This document shows, piece after piece, positions 43,138-51,722 of a stretch of 64,000 nucleotides of DNA. The DNA comes from Sphingomonas sp. BK235 (GTDB lineage Bacteria; Pseudomonadota; Alphaproteobacteria; Sphingomonadales; Sphingomonadaceae). A model generated the notes under the pieces. That model searched no databases. It worked only from the letters and a program-made list of their open reading frames with translations, and was not told the origin of the DNA. Positions within the stretch are counted from its first letter, which is position 1, and each line of letters starts with the position of its first letter. The stretch lies in contig NZ_SLXN01000001.1 of assembly GCF_004345855.1 (NCBI RefSeq), positions 372,001 through 436,000 on the forward strand, written 5' to 3'. Both the position numbers and the translations under genes were made by a program.

Positions 43138-43985
43138 GCGCCGCGCCGGGCGCCACGCCCGTGACGATCGACGCCGGCTCGGCGCAGGTCTTCGCCGCGC
43201 TGCTCGAGGCGCGCACGGGGCAGCGGATCGCCGCCGGCCGCAGCTGGCGGTTCGACGCCGCCCTCAAACCCCTGCTCCAGTCGCTCGGGCTCGACCGGGT
43301 GGAGCAATTGACGGCGAGGCTGATGGAACGTCACGACAACGCGCTCGCCGACCGAATCGTCGACTCGCTGCTCAACCAGGAAACCTCCTTCTTCCGCGAC
43401 GCCGGCGTGATCGAGTCGGCGGCCAAATTGGTGCAGGAGCAGCCCGCCCCCGCACGGGTCTGGTGCGCCGCCTGCGCCACGGGGCAGGAGCCGCTGTCGC
43501 TGGCGATGCTGTTCGCCGAGGCGGGCGGCGCGATGCCCGAGATCGTCGCCACCGACGTGTCCGCCGCCGCGATCGCGCGCGCGCGGGCGGGCAGCTACAG
43601 CCAGTTCGAGATCCAGCGCGGCCTCCCGATCCGGCGCATGATGCAATGGTTCGAGAGCGCCCCCGACAATCACTGGGCCGCACAGCCGCGGCTGCTCTCC
43701 GCGATCAGCTATCGCCGGCACAATCTGGTGGTGGATCCCGCGCCGCCGGGCACGTTCGACCTGATCCTGTGTCGCAACGTGCTGTTCTATCTCGCGCCGC
43801 ATCTGCGCGAACAGGTGCTGGAGCGGCTCGCCGCGGCGCTGAAGCCGAGCGGCGTGCTGCTGCTCGGCGCGGGCGAGACCGTGATCGGCCAGTCCGAACA
43901 GCTGCGCCCATGCCGGCGCGCGCGCGGCTTCTACGAGCGCGTGAACGCGCCCGACGATGCGGAGCGGCTTTACACCACGCGCTAA
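43134..43985 (+). CDS. cheR: Chemoreceptor methyltransferase CheR
   Basis: A 283-aa SAM-dependent methyltransferase that adds methyl groups to receptor glutamates. Marks: the N-terminal helical domain to about residue 90, NQETSFFRDAGVIES, VWCAACATGQEPLSLAML (SAM loop), ATDVSAAAIARARAGSYS and DLILCRNVLFYLAPHLREQV. It is the last gene of the che run. No receptor (mcp) gene is present in the window. Confidence 0.94.
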   Translation: MSAAPGATPVTIDAGSAQVFAALLEARTGQRIAAGRSWRFDAALKPLLQSLGLDRVEQLTARLMERHDNALADRIVDSLLNQETSFFRDAGVIESAAKLVQEQPAPARVWCAACATGQEPLSLAMLFAEAGGAMPEIVATDVSAAAIARARAGSYSQFEIQRGLPIRRMMQWFESAPDNHWAAQPRLLSAISYRRHNLVVDPAPPGTFDLILCRNVLFYLAPHLREQVLERLAAALKPSGVLLLGAGETVIGQSEQLRPCRRARGFYERVNAPDDAERLYTTR

Positions 43986-44003
43986 GTCCGCGATTCGGCG
44001 CGG

Positions 44004-44921
44004 GTGACGAGCGCCGCTCCGCCTCCTGCCACCGCCTTCGGCGCGCGCGATCTCGCCGTGGTGGTGATGATGAACCTGCTGTGGGGGCTCAACATCGTCG
44101 CGGTGAAGGAGGCGGTGGAGTTGGTCCCGCCGATCACCGCGGGCATGCTGCGCCAGCTGATCGTGCTGCTGGTCTGCGCCAGCGCGCTGCGGATCGTGCC
44201 GGGCAAGATGGTGCCGCTGCTCGCGCTGGGCGTGCTCTCGGGCGGACTGTTCTACGTCTTCATCAATCTCAGCCTCGCTGTGTCCGACAATGTCGGCGCG
44301 CTGGCGATCGCGGGGCAGCTCGGCGTGCCCTTCTCGCTGCTGCTCGCGATCCTGGTGCTGCGCGAACGGATCCACGCGCCGCGCGTGATCGGTATCCTGC
44401 TCGCCTTCGCCGGTGTGGGCCTGCTGGTGTTCGATCCCGCCGCGGCGCGCGAGGGGCTGGGGCTGGCGCTGACCGCGGCGAGCAGCCTGGTCTGGGCGAT
44501 CTGCTCGCTGATCCAGCGCCGGCTGGTCGGCGTGCCGGTGCTGACGATCTACGCCTGGATCGGGCTGCTCGGCACGCTGACGCTGGGGCTGACCTCCTGG
44601 TGGGTCGAGCCCGGCGCGATCGCGGCGCTGCCACGGGCGCCGATCGCGGCGCTGCTGCCGATCGCTTTCTCGGGCATCGGCTCGACCGTGCTCGGCCATG
44701 GCTCGATGATGTGGCTGCTCCAGCGCCATCCGGTGTCGACCGTCACGCCGCTGACGCTCGCCGCGCCAGTGGTCAGCGTCGCCGCCGCATCCTATTGGTT
44801 CGGCACGCCGCTGACCTGGCCGATGGTGGCCGGGGGCGCGGTGGCGATGCTGGGGGTCGCGATCGTGACGATCCGGACGGCGGCGCAGGGCGAGCGGACG
44901 AAAGGTGAGCGGCAGGGATGA
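44004..44921 (+). CDS. EamA/DMT-family transporter
   Basis: A 305-aa inner-membrane protein with about ten helices in two EamA repeats (AVVVMMNLLWGLNIVAVKEA in the first, LALTAASSLVWAICSLIQRR in the second). The family exports amino acids, nucleobases or metabolites; the substrate is unknown. It starts GTG 18 bases after cheR and overlaps the amidase start by four bases. A basic tail follows the last helix. Confidence 0.88.
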   Translation: MTSAAPPPATAFGARDLAVVVMMNLLWGLNIVAVKEAVELVPPITAGMLRQLIVLLVCASALRIVPGKMVPLLALGVLSGGLFYVFINLSLAVSDNVGALAIAGQLGVPFSLLLAILVLRERIHAPRVIGILLAFAGVGLLVFDPAAAREGLGLALTAASSLVWAICSLIQRRLVGVPVLTIYAWIGLLGTLTLGLTSWWVEPGAIAALPRAPIAALLPIAFSGIGSTVLGHGSMMWLLQRHPVSTVTPLTLAAPVVSVAAASYWFGTPLTWPMVAGGAVAMLGVAIVTIRTAAQGERTKGERQG

Positions 44922-45607
44922 AGTGCGTCGAGGCCCCGTCCCCCAACCACAACGAGCGCGCGCTGCCGATCTCGATGATCGTGCTCCATTACACCGGGAT
45001 GCGCAGCGCCGCGGAAGCGATCGCCCGGCTGCGCGACCCCGCCGCCGAGGTGTCGAGCCATTATGTCGTCGACGAGGACGGCACGATCCTCCGGCTGGTC
45101 GACGACGAGCGACGCGCCTGGCACGCGGGCAAGGCGCATTGGCGCGACGTCGACGACGTCAACTCGGCCGCGATCGGGATCGAGATCGTCAACCCCGGGC
45201 ATGAGTTCGGCTATCGCGCCTTTCCCGAGCCCCAGATCGACGCGGTGATCCGCCTCGTCGCGCACCTCAAGGACAAGTACGAGATCACGCGCGGCAATAT
45301 CGTCGGCCATTCCGACGTCGCGCCCGCGCGCAAGCGTGACCCGGGCGAGCTGTTCCCGTGGCACCGGCTGGCGCGGCTGCGGCTGGCGCTGCCGCGGCCG
45401 ACCAAGAACCTGATGGACCCGTTCTGGAGCGAGCCCGCCTTCTGCCTCGCGCTCGAGCGCTTCGGCTATGACGTCACCGACCGGATGGCGGCGATCATGG
45501 CGTTCCAGCGGCGCTTCCGCCCCGAGCTGATCGACGGCGAGATCGACGCCGAGTGCCGCATGATCCTGCTGGCGTTGCTCTTGCCGCGACCGCGCGGCGA
45601 CGACTGA
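44918..45607 (+). CDS. N-acetylmuramoyl-L-alanine amidase (AmpD/AmiD-like)
   Basis: A 229-aa zinc amidase. Amidase_2 marks are MIVLHYTGMRSAAEAIARL, SSHYVVDEDGTILRLVDD, RAWHAGKAHW, IGIEIVNPGHEFGY and the last ligand region VGHSDVAPARKRDPG. A C-terminal helical stretch (about 168-225: ERFGYDVTDRMAAIMAFQRR) resembles a peptidoglycan-binding domain. No signal peptide is seen, so it probably recycles muropeptides in the cytosol. The start overlaps the EamA stop. Confidence 0.9.
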   Translation: MKCVEAPSPNHNERALPISMIVLHYTGMRSAAEAIARLRDPAAEVSSHYVVDEDGTILRLVDDERRAWHAGKAHWRDVDDVNSAAIGIEIVNPGHEFGYRAFPEPQIDAVIRLVAHLKDKYEITRGNIVGHSDVAPARKRDPGELFPWHRLARLRLALPRPTKNLMDPFWSEPAFCLALERFGYDVTDRMAAIMAFQRRFRPELIDGEIDAECRMILLALLLPRPRGDD

Positions 45608-45646
45608 CGCTTCCCACGCGCCGCCGCAGCCGCTAGGGCGACCGCG

Positions 45647-46035
45647 CCAGGGGGCCGGGCGGCCGCGTCACGCGTGAGCGTGCCGAGGAAAGTCCGGGCT
45701 CCACGGAACGACGGTGGCGGGTAACGCCCGCCGGCCAAGGGCGCGAGCCCGCGGTCAGGGACAGTGCAACAGAGAGCAGACGGCCACGGCTTCGGCCGGG
45801 CCAAGGTGAAAGGGTGCGGTAAGAGCGCACCGCGCGGCCGGCAACGGTCGTGGCACGGTAAACCCCACCGGGAGCAAGACCGAATAGGGGCGGCAGGGGC
45901 GCGTTCGCGCGTCCGGGGCGTGTTCCCGCTCGCCGCCCGGGTTGGTCGCTGGAGCGCGTCGGCGACGGCGCGCCGAGAGGAATGGTCGCCCAGTCCCGAG
46001 AGGGATGGACAGAACCCGGCTTACAGGCCCCCTGG
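45647..46035 (+). ncRNA. rnpB: RNase P RNA (class A)
   Basis: The ends pair as a perfect 10-bp P1 helix, CCAGGGGGCC at 45647-45656 with GGCCCCCTGG at 46026-46035. Conserved core segments are GAGGAAAGTCCGGGCTCCAC, GGTAACGCCCG, GACAGTGCAACAGAGAGCAG, GGTAAACCCCACCGGGAGCA and, near the 3' end, GGACAGAACCCGGCTTACAG. The length (~389 nt) is normal for alphaproteobacteria. It processes tRNA 5' ends. Open frames crossing it are not genes. Confidence 0.97.
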
Positions 46036-46094
46036 CATTTTCGCCGCCGCGCTCGCTTGGCGCGCGCGGCGGCGGACCCTATGTGCCGGGGCGC

Positions 46095-46643
46095 ATGGCA
46101 CGTATTCCCACCCGCTCGAACGACTGGGGTTTCCCGCGCTGGCGCGGCTATGGCGCGGGCCGCGAGGCGGCGAACGTGCGGCTGTGCGACCGCCACGGCT
46201 GCGAGGAGCCGGGCGACTGCCCCGCGCCCAAGTCGCCCAACAGCCCCGATCGCTGGTATTTCTGCCAGGCGCACGCGGCCGAGTATAATCGTGGCTGGAA
46301 CTATTTCGAGGGCCTGTCCGCCGAGGAAGCGGCGGCGCGCGAGGCCGACGAGCGCCGTGACGCCGGCGGGTATCAGCAGTCGCGCCACCAGGCCTGGGCG
46401 GGGCCGGGGGACGGCACGCGCTCGCGCGACGAGATGCGCGCGCTCGAGGTGCTGGAGCTCGAGGTCGATTCGTCCTTCGACGACGTGCGGCTGGCGTGGC
46501 GCCGGCTCGCCAAGTCGAACCACCCCGACGTGCGCCCCGGCGACGCCGAGGCGGCCAAGCGCTTCCAGGCGATCCAGGCGGCCTATGAGGTGCTGCGCGC
46601 CGCCGAGGACGCGCGCACCTGGAAGCCGCGGGCGGAGGCGTGA
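46095..46643 (+). CDS. J-domain protein with N-terminal Cys cluster
   Basis: A 182-aa protein. The C-terminal J domain (about 113-178) has the HPD motif in WRRLAKSNHPDVRPGD and should stimulate a DnaK-type chaperone. The N-terminal part holds C31, H34, C36, C42, C57 and H60 (LCDRHGCEEPGDCP, WYFCQAH), a likely metal site. The frame is open upstream into rnpB, so the ATG at 46095 is the sensible start. It overlaps the next gene (GTGA). Confidence 0.85.
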   Translation: MARIPTRSNDWGFPRWRGYGAGREAANVRLCDRHGCEEPGDCPAPKSPNSPDRWYFCQAHAAEYNRGWNYFEGLSAEEAAAREADERRDAGGYQQSRHQAWAGPGDGTRSRDEMRALEVLELEVDSSFDDVRLAWRRLAKSNHPDVRPGDAEAAKRFQAIQAAYEVLRAAEDARTWKPRAEA

Positions 46644-46942
46644 GGGACGAGGTCCGCGCGCGCTGGGGCGGCGCGCTGCTGGTCTGCGGCAAATGCTCGA
46701 AGAAGCTGGGCGGCGGCTTCGGTCGCAAGGGCAAGAGGTCGCTCGCCAAGGCGCTGCGCGACGAGCCGGGGCTGGGCAAGGAACGCAAGGCGGCGCTCGG
46801 CGTGGTCGAGGTGCGTTGCCTCGGCGTGTGTCCGCGCGGCGCGGTGACCCTGGTCGACACGCGCGCGCCGGATCGCTGGCGGCTGGTCGAGGCGGGTGCC
46901 GACGTGGCGACGCTGGCGGCGAGACTGCGCGGCGAGGGGTGA
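46640..46942 (+). CDS. Thioredoxin-like [2Fe-2S] ferredoxin-domain protein
   Basis: A 100-aa protein starting at GTG within the stop of the J-domain gene. The four cysteines of a thioredoxin-fold [2Fe-2S] site are visible: LVCGKCSKKLGG early and VRCLGVCPRGAVTLV late (C-x2-C ... C-x3-C). It may carry electrons or an iron-sulfur cluster. Coupling to a J-protein, with sufE nearby on the other strand, hints at iron-sulfur protein handling. Confidence 0.8.
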   Translation: MRDEVRARWGGALLVCGKCSKKLGGGFGRKGKRSLAKALRDEPGLGKERKAALGVVEVRCLGVCPRGAVTLVDTRAPDRWRLVEAGADVATLAARLRGEG

Positions 46943-46979
46943 GAGCGCCGGCGGGGGAGCGCGTGGTCGCCCCCTTTTT

Positions 46980-47132
46980 CGTCATCCTGAACTCGTTTCA
47001 GGATCCACCGGCCCGCAGGCGCCGCCGCGGCTGAGTGAGCGGCGACGTGGATCCTGAAACGAGTTCAGGATGACGGAGCAGAGGAGGAAAGCGAGGGCGG
47101 CGTCGTGGATCCTGGAACGAATCCGGGATGAT
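46980..47132. repeat. 28-bp inverted repeat element, copy 2, plus a degenerate arm
   Basis: Arms at 46980-47007 and 47048-47075 are perfect 28-bp inverted copies (outer end CGTCATCCTGAACTCG). A degenerate third arm lies at about 47105-47132, and AGCAGAGGAGGAA follows arms 2 and 3, so this part was duplicated. The inner flank GGATCCACCGGCCCGCAGGC matches, inverted, the flank of the element at 62399. Confidence 0.85.
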
Positions 47133-47184
47133 GGAGCAGAGGAGGAAGGCAAGCGCGGCAGGGCCGCTCGCGCCAGCGCTCGCC

Positions 47185-47601
47185 TCAGGCGTAGCGCCGC
47201 GCGGTCTCGCGGATCAGCGCGATCATGTTCGGTATGCCCTGCGTCCGGTTCGAGCTCAGCTGTGCCTTGAGCTCGAACGGTGCCAGCGCGCCCTCGATAT
47301 CGGTCGCGAGGATCTCGCCGGGCGCGCGGTCCTGTACCGTCAGCAGCACCAAAGCGATGATCCCCTTGGTGATCGCGGCGTTGCTGTCGGCGAGGAAGTG
47401 GAGCGTGCCGTCCCCGGCCACCGTCGGATAGACCCAGACCGAGGCGGAGCAGCCCCGCACCAGCGTCGCCTCGGTCTTGAGCGCCGCGGGCATCGGCTCG
47501 AGCGATCGACCCAGTTCCACCAGCAGGCGGTAGCGGTCATCGCCCTCGACGAACTCATATTCCTCGCGGATCGCGTCGAGCGTGGGGGCGGTGTCGGTCA
47601 T
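47185..47601 (-). CDS. sufE: SufE cysteine desulfurase activator
   Basis: A 138-aa SufE protein that takes sulfur from SufS for iron-sulfur cluster assembly. The sulfur-accepting Cys is in LVRGCSASVW. The fold is marked by YRLLVELGRSLEPMP, LADSNAAITKGIIALVLLTV and SSNRTQGIPNMIALIRETA. The start ATG at 47601 matches the family N-terminus. It is the last minus-strand gene after the psp run, 55 bases behind it. No other suf gene is present. Confidence 0.94.
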   Translation of the reverse strand: MTDTAPTLDAIREEYEFVEGDDRYRLLVELGRSLEPMPAALKTEATLVRGCSASVWVYPTVAGDGTLHFLADSNAAITKGIIALVLLTVQDRAPGEILATDIEGALAPFELKAQLSSNRTQGIPNMIALIRETARRYA

Positions 47602-47656
47602 CGCGCGCGGGCTAGCCGCCGCGCGCGCGCGCCGCAACCGCGCAGCGGCCCGCCGC

Positions 47657-47896
47657 TCAGAGGTCCACTCCCGCCGCGATCGCCTCGAGCTTGCGGATCC
47701 GCTCCTTGAGATCGGCGATCTCAATCCGCGCGCCCGCGCTGGGCGACGCCGGGGCCTGGCTCTGGCGGTCATGCCCGAGCTGCTCGTGCTGGAGCTGGAG
47801 CCAGCCGCGCCAGCCGTTGAGCGCGGCGTAGATCAGCATCGCCAGCCCGGCGAGCCCGGTCGCGGCCATGCTGAGGTAGAAAGTGGGATCGGACAT
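47657..47896 (-). CDS. Small psp-locus membrane protein 4 (coiled-coil tail)
   Basis: A 79-aa protein with one N-terminal membrane helix (about 6-24), a region LQLQHEQLGHDRQSQ, a flexible Ala/Pro/Ser stretch, and a final helix IADLKERIRKLEAIAAGVD. The end resembles the coiled-coil ends of its three upstream neighbours but lacks their closing LRD. A GGAG motif lies before the ATG. It is the last and most divergent of the set. Confidence 0.7.
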   Translation of the reverse strand: MSDPTFYLSMAATGLAGLAMLIYAALNGWRGWLQLQHEQLGHDRQSQAPASPSAGARIEIADLKERIRKLEAIAAGVDL

Positions 47897-47922
47897 GGCT
47901 GCCGTCTCCGTGCGGGTTGAGG

Positions 47923-48177
47923 TCAGCGGTCGCGCAGCTGCTCGATCTGGCGTTCCAGATCGGCGCGACCATGGTTGTCGGTGATGAGGCGCTCGAGCAC
48001 CGCGACGCGCTCCTTGAGCTGTCGCACCTCGTCCTGCGAGCGACCGCCGTCGCCGGCGCTGTTGCGCACGATCTCTTCGGCGTGGAGGCGTGCCATCGCG
48101 CGGTACCGCTCCTGCATCACCCGGCCGATCACCGCGATCAGCACGATCAGCACGACCATCATCGAGGTCGGACCCAT
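47923..48177 (-). CDS. Small psp-locus membrane protein 3 (PspB-like)
   Basis: An 84-aa protein: membrane helix at about 5-19 (SMMVVLIVLIAVIGRVM), then a charged helix ending VRQLKERVAVLERLITDN and DLERQIEQLRDR. PspB has the same plan of one N-terminal helix followed by a leucine-zipper-like helix. AAGGAGAG is well placed before the ATG at 48177; a longer open frame upstream overlaps the neighbour. Role inferred from the psp context. Confidence 0.72.
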   Translation of the reverse strand: MGPTSMMVVLIVLIAVIGRVMQERYRAMARLHAEEIVRNSAGDGGRSQDEVRQLKERVAVLERLITDNHGRADLERQIEQLRDR

Positions 48178-48205
48178 CTTACTCTCTCCTTCTCGGCGAC
48201 GCCGC

Positions 48206-48493
48206 TCAGTTGAGCCGGTCGTCGCGCAATTGTTCGATCTGGGCGGCGACGTCGGCGCCGCGGTCGGTCGCGATCCGCTCCAGCACGCGCACGCGCGCCT
48301 CGAGCCGTTCGGTATGCGCCGCATATTGCGCGGCCTTCTCGGCCGTGGCCTCGGTCAGTACCTGCGCCATCCGCTCCTTGTGGGTCAGCCAGCGGCGGAA
48401 CATCTCGCCGCCCACGCCCAGGATCACGGGCAGGCCGATCACCACGAAAGCCAGCATGAAGAGGGTGAAACCGTTGAGCTGTTCTAACCACAT
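48206..48493 (-). CDS. Small psp-locus membrane protein 2 (PspB-like)
   Basis: A 95-aa protein with a membrane helix at about 9-29 (FTLFMLAFVVIGLPVILGVG), a basic segment FRRWLTHKERM, and a C-terminal coiled coil ending LEARVRVLERIATD and AAQIEQLRDD. GGGAGG lies eight bases before the ATG. It shares the VLERIATD...IEQLRD ending with its neighbours. Confidence 0.74.
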   Translation of the reverse strand: MWLEQLNGFTLFMLAFVVIGLPVILGVGGEMFRRWLTHKERMAQVLTEATAEKAAQYAAHTERLEARVRVLERIATDRGADVAAQIEQLRDDRLN

Positions 48494-48516
48494 GGCGTGT
48501 TCCTCCCGTTGCGGCG

Positions 48517-48831
48517 TCAGCGGTCGCGCAGCGCCTCGATCTCGCGCGCGGTGCGCACCGCGGGATCAGTGGCGATGCGTTCGAGCACCGCGATCCGCTC
48601 CTCCAGCCGCCCGACCTGGCCGGTGAGCCGCTCGTTCTCGGCCTCGAGCAGCGCGACGCTGCGATCGGTACCCATGCCGTCATCCGCCAGCGCGTGGAGC
48701 ATCCGGCGACGCCGACGCTCGGGACGATCGTCGAGCGGATAGCCGTGGCGCGCGCGCACCCAGGTGCGAAAGGCGTGCGAGGCACTCACCGCGGTGACGA
48801 TCCCCACCGGTACCATCCAACCCATGTCCAT
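48517..48831 (-). CDS. Small psp-locus protein 1 (PspB-like ending)
   Basis: A 104-aa protein from the ATG at 48831, which has GGGAGG eight bases upstream; an ATG six bases earlier is too close to that site. The N-terminus is weakly hydrophobic (MVPVGIVTAVSASHAF), followed by an Arg-rich stretch and a long coiled coil (SVALLEAENERLTGQVGRL) ending RIAVLERIATD and IEALRDR. It directly follows pspC. Confidence 0.7.
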   Translation of the reverse strand: MDMGWMVPVGIVTAVSASHAFRTWVRARHGYPLDDRPERRRRRMLHALADDGMGTDRSVALLEAENERLTGQVGRLEERIAVLERIATDPAVRTAREIEALRDR

Positions 48832-48856
48832 GTTCATGGCCTCCCTTCGCCCGGTC

Positions 48857-49237
48857 TCAGCGCAGGCTGTCGATCTCGCGCGCGAGCGCGCTGTTGCGGC
48901 TGGTGTAATGGAGCTCGATGTCGGCGAGCCGCCGGTCGATCTCGCGGAACTTGGCGCGCACCTCGGCGGTGGAGCGCTTGGGGTTGGAGCGCACGCCCTG
49001 CCAGAATTTCTGGTCGTCGCGGTCCTGGTACAGGCCCGCCGGCTTGGGCTCCGCCATCCAGGCGATCAGGCCATAAGCGATCAGCGTCCAGGGGAAGCCA
49101 CCGGCGAGGGTGAGCAGCACCATTGCGACGCGAACCCAGATGACCTCGATCCCGGTATAGTCGGCGATGCCGGAGCAGACGCCTTTCCACTGGCGGTTCT
49201 GCGGGTCGAGGTAGAATTTGGTGCGACTGTCGGACAT
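48857..49237 (-). CDS. pspC: Phage-shock protein C
   Basis: A 126-aa PspC-domain protein: FYLDPQNRQWKGVCSGIADY, then two membrane segments (about 28-47 and 50-64: MVLLTLAGGFPWTLIAYGLI) and a cytosolic/periplasmic tail that ends in a coiled coil (EIDRRLADIELHYTSR, REIDSLR). PspC senses envelope damage with PspB and binds PspA. It overlaps pspB by one base (TGATG). Confidence 0.93.
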   Translation of the reverse strand: MSDSRTKFYLDPQNRQWKGVCSGIADYTGIEVIWVRVAMVLLTLAGGFPWTLIAYGLIAWMAEPKPAGLYQDRDDQKFWQGVRSNPKRSTAEVRAKFREIDRRLADIELHYTSRNSALAREIDSLR

Positions 49238-49533
49238 CAGTTCCTCCGATCGATCGAGCGCGCGGTCGGCTGGTCGAGGCGATAATCGGGCTGGCTGCGG
49301 TAATCGGCCACGCCCGGGCGGAAATCGGGATTGTCGGCGGCGACGATGCGCTCGACGGTGTTGACGCGATCCTCGAGCCGGCGCGCGAGATTGTACATCT
49401 CGTCGAGCAGCCGCTCGTCCTCGTCGGTCATCCGCGGCGCGGTCTTCCACCGCGTGACGTAGTGGAGGATCAGCCAAGGCAGGCCGATGAACATCGAGGT
49501 GATCGCGATCAGCGGTACGAACAGTTCAGCCAC
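49237..49533 (-). CDS. pspB: Phage-shock protein B
   Basis: A 98-aa PspB with a GTG start, one base after the pspA stop. The N-terminal helix (AELFVPLIAITSMFIGLPWL) is followed by HYVTRWKT and the coiled coil DERLLDEMYNLARRLEDRV, VNTVERIVAADNPDF. It has a longer C-terminal tail than E. coli PspB (74 aa). Confidence 0.92.
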   Translation of the reverse strand: MAELFVPLIAITSMFIGLPWLILHYVTRWKTAPRMTDEDERLLDEMYNLARRLEDRVNTVERIVAADNPDFRPGVADYRSQPDYRLDQPTARSIDRRN

Positions 49534-49534
49534 C

Positions 49535-50197
49535 TCAATTCTCCCGGTTCAGCTTGGCCTTGAGCGCCGCCAGCTCGGCGTCGATCTTGTCGCTCGAGCG
49601 CAGCGCGTCGAACTCGTCCTCGAGCGACTTGGGCGTCAGCCCCATCGCCTCGGCGCGCCCCTCGGCCTCGTCGGCGCGGCGCTCCAGCACCTCAAAGCGG
49701 CTGAAGGCTTCGTGGGTCTTCGGCCCGTTCCACATCTCGCGCAGCCGCGCCTTGGTGTTGGCGCTCTCCAGCCGCGTCGCGATCGCATTCTGCTTGGCGC
49801 GCGCCTCGCGCAGCTTGTTCTGCAGCTTGGCGATATCCTCCTCGGCGGAGCGCAGCGCCTCGTCCAGCGTGGCGACCTCGTCGCGCAGCTGCGCGCCCAT
49901 CTCGGCGGCCTTGCCGCGCTCGACCAGCGCCGCCTTGGCGAGGTCCTCGCGGTCCTTCGACAGCGCCAGCTCGGCCTTCTCGGTCCAGCTCGCCTCGATC
50001 TCGGCCAGCTTCTGGATGTGGCGCCGCATCTCCTTCTGATCGGCGATGGTGCGGGCGGCGGAGGCGCGCACCTCCACCAACGTCTCCTCCATCTCGAGGA
50101 TGATCATGCGAACCATCTTCGCCGGGTCGTCCGCTCGCTCGAGCAGCTCGGCCATGTTGGCGGCGACGATGTCGCGGGTGCGGGAGAAAATGCCCAT
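49535..50197 (-). CDS. pspA: Phage-shock protein A
   Basis: A 220-aa PspA/Vipp1 (ESCRT-III-like) protein. The N-terminal amphipathic helix GIFSRTRDIVAANMAELLER binds membranes, and the rest is long coiled coil with the family segments DPAKMVRMIILEMEETLVEV and MWNGPKTHEAFSRFEVLERR. PspA coats damaged inner membrane and, when free, inhibits PspF. AGGAG precedes the ATG. Confidence 0.95.
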   Translation of the reverse strand: MGIFSRTRDIVAANMAELLERADDPAKMVRMIILEMEETLVEVRASAARTIADQKEMRRHIQKLAEIEASWTEKAELALSKDREDLAKAALVERGKAAEMGAQLRDEVATLDEALRSAEEDIAKLQNKLREARAKQNAIATRLESANTKARLREMWNGPKTHEAFSRFEVLERRADEAEGRAEAMGLTPKSLEDEFDALRSSDKIDAELAALKAKLNREN

Positions 50198-50278
50198 CTC
50201 GATAAGGACTCCTGCGTCAGTCGGTCCCTTGTAGCGGATCGCGCGGGCGGCGGGGAGGGTGCCGTGCCGCGCGGCGTG

Positions 50279-50410
50279 TCACGCCACCCGGTGGATCGGT
50301 GCGGTGCCGAGCGCGGTCGCCGGACCGACGGCGCCGAGCACCATGGTGGCGCTGACGACGAGGGTGAGGGCGAGCGTGGCGAGCGTGCTGGTGCGATCGG
50401 TGCGGGTCAT
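50279..50410 (-). CDS. 43-aa hydrophobic peptide, first ORF of the psp operon
   Basis: A 43-aa ORF from ATG at 50410: a polar start MTRTDRTSTLATL, one hydrophobic segment (about 10-34) and a short tail GTAPIHRVA. It could be a secreted peptide or a single-pass membrane peptide. AAGGAGA lies before the start. It is the first gene after the sigma-54-type promoter and 81 bases before pspA. The family is not recognised. Confidence 0.6.
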   Translation of the reverse strand: MTRTDRTSTLATLALTLVVSATMVLGAVGPATALGTAPIHRVA

Positions 50411-50444
50411 GGTGTGTCTCCTTCGTCCTGAGTTGACGAGAGCA

Positions 50445-50462
50445 TTGCAGGAGACGTGCCAA
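50445..50462 (-). promoter_or_regulatory. Sigma-54 (-24/-12) promoter of the psp operon
   Basis: On the minus strand the sequence reads TTGGCACGTCTCCTGCAA. The GG and GC doublets are exactly 12 bases apart, as in the consensus TGGCACG-N4-TTGC. It points toward the 43-aa peptide and pspA. PspF is a sigma-54 activator, which supports the call. Confidence 0.82.
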
Positions 50463-50549
50463 CTGCCTGTCGCCGCGCGCAACACCAGCTTTTCCGCCAT
50501 TTTCGGCCAGGGCGCCGCGCCGGCGGGCGGATAGGAAGATTTCGACGGT

Positions 50550-50585
50550 TGCCAGCGCTTGGCATTCTGCGCCAGAAGTTGGCGC

Positions 50586-50586
<1 letters not shown>
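50550..50586. promoter_or_regulatory. Two palindromes, likely PspF binding sites
   Basis: TGCCA-N5-TGGCA at 50550-50564 and TGCGCCA-N5-TGGCGCA at 50568-50586 are perfect inverted repeats with centres 20 bases apart. They share the core GCCA-N5/7-TGGC and lie about 90 bases upstream of the sigma-54 promoter, the usual place for activator sites. The second touches the pspF start codon, which would allow autorepression. Confidence 0.65.
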
Positions 50587-51659
<1,073 letters not shown>

Positions 51660-51722
51660 CGATCGCGCGGGAGCCATTTGGGCGGGCGTCGCGTTGCGCA
51701 CGCGAACCCACAGGAGGATTCC

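Noticed and set aside
42750..44729. A 659-codon minus-strand ORF opposite cheB, cheR and the EamA gene
   Set aside because: It crosses three supported genes and has Gln/Arg/Asp-biased shadow composition.
45942..46094. In-frame upstream extension of the J-domain gene
   Set aside because: It lies inside RNase P RNA, whose structure explains the sequence.
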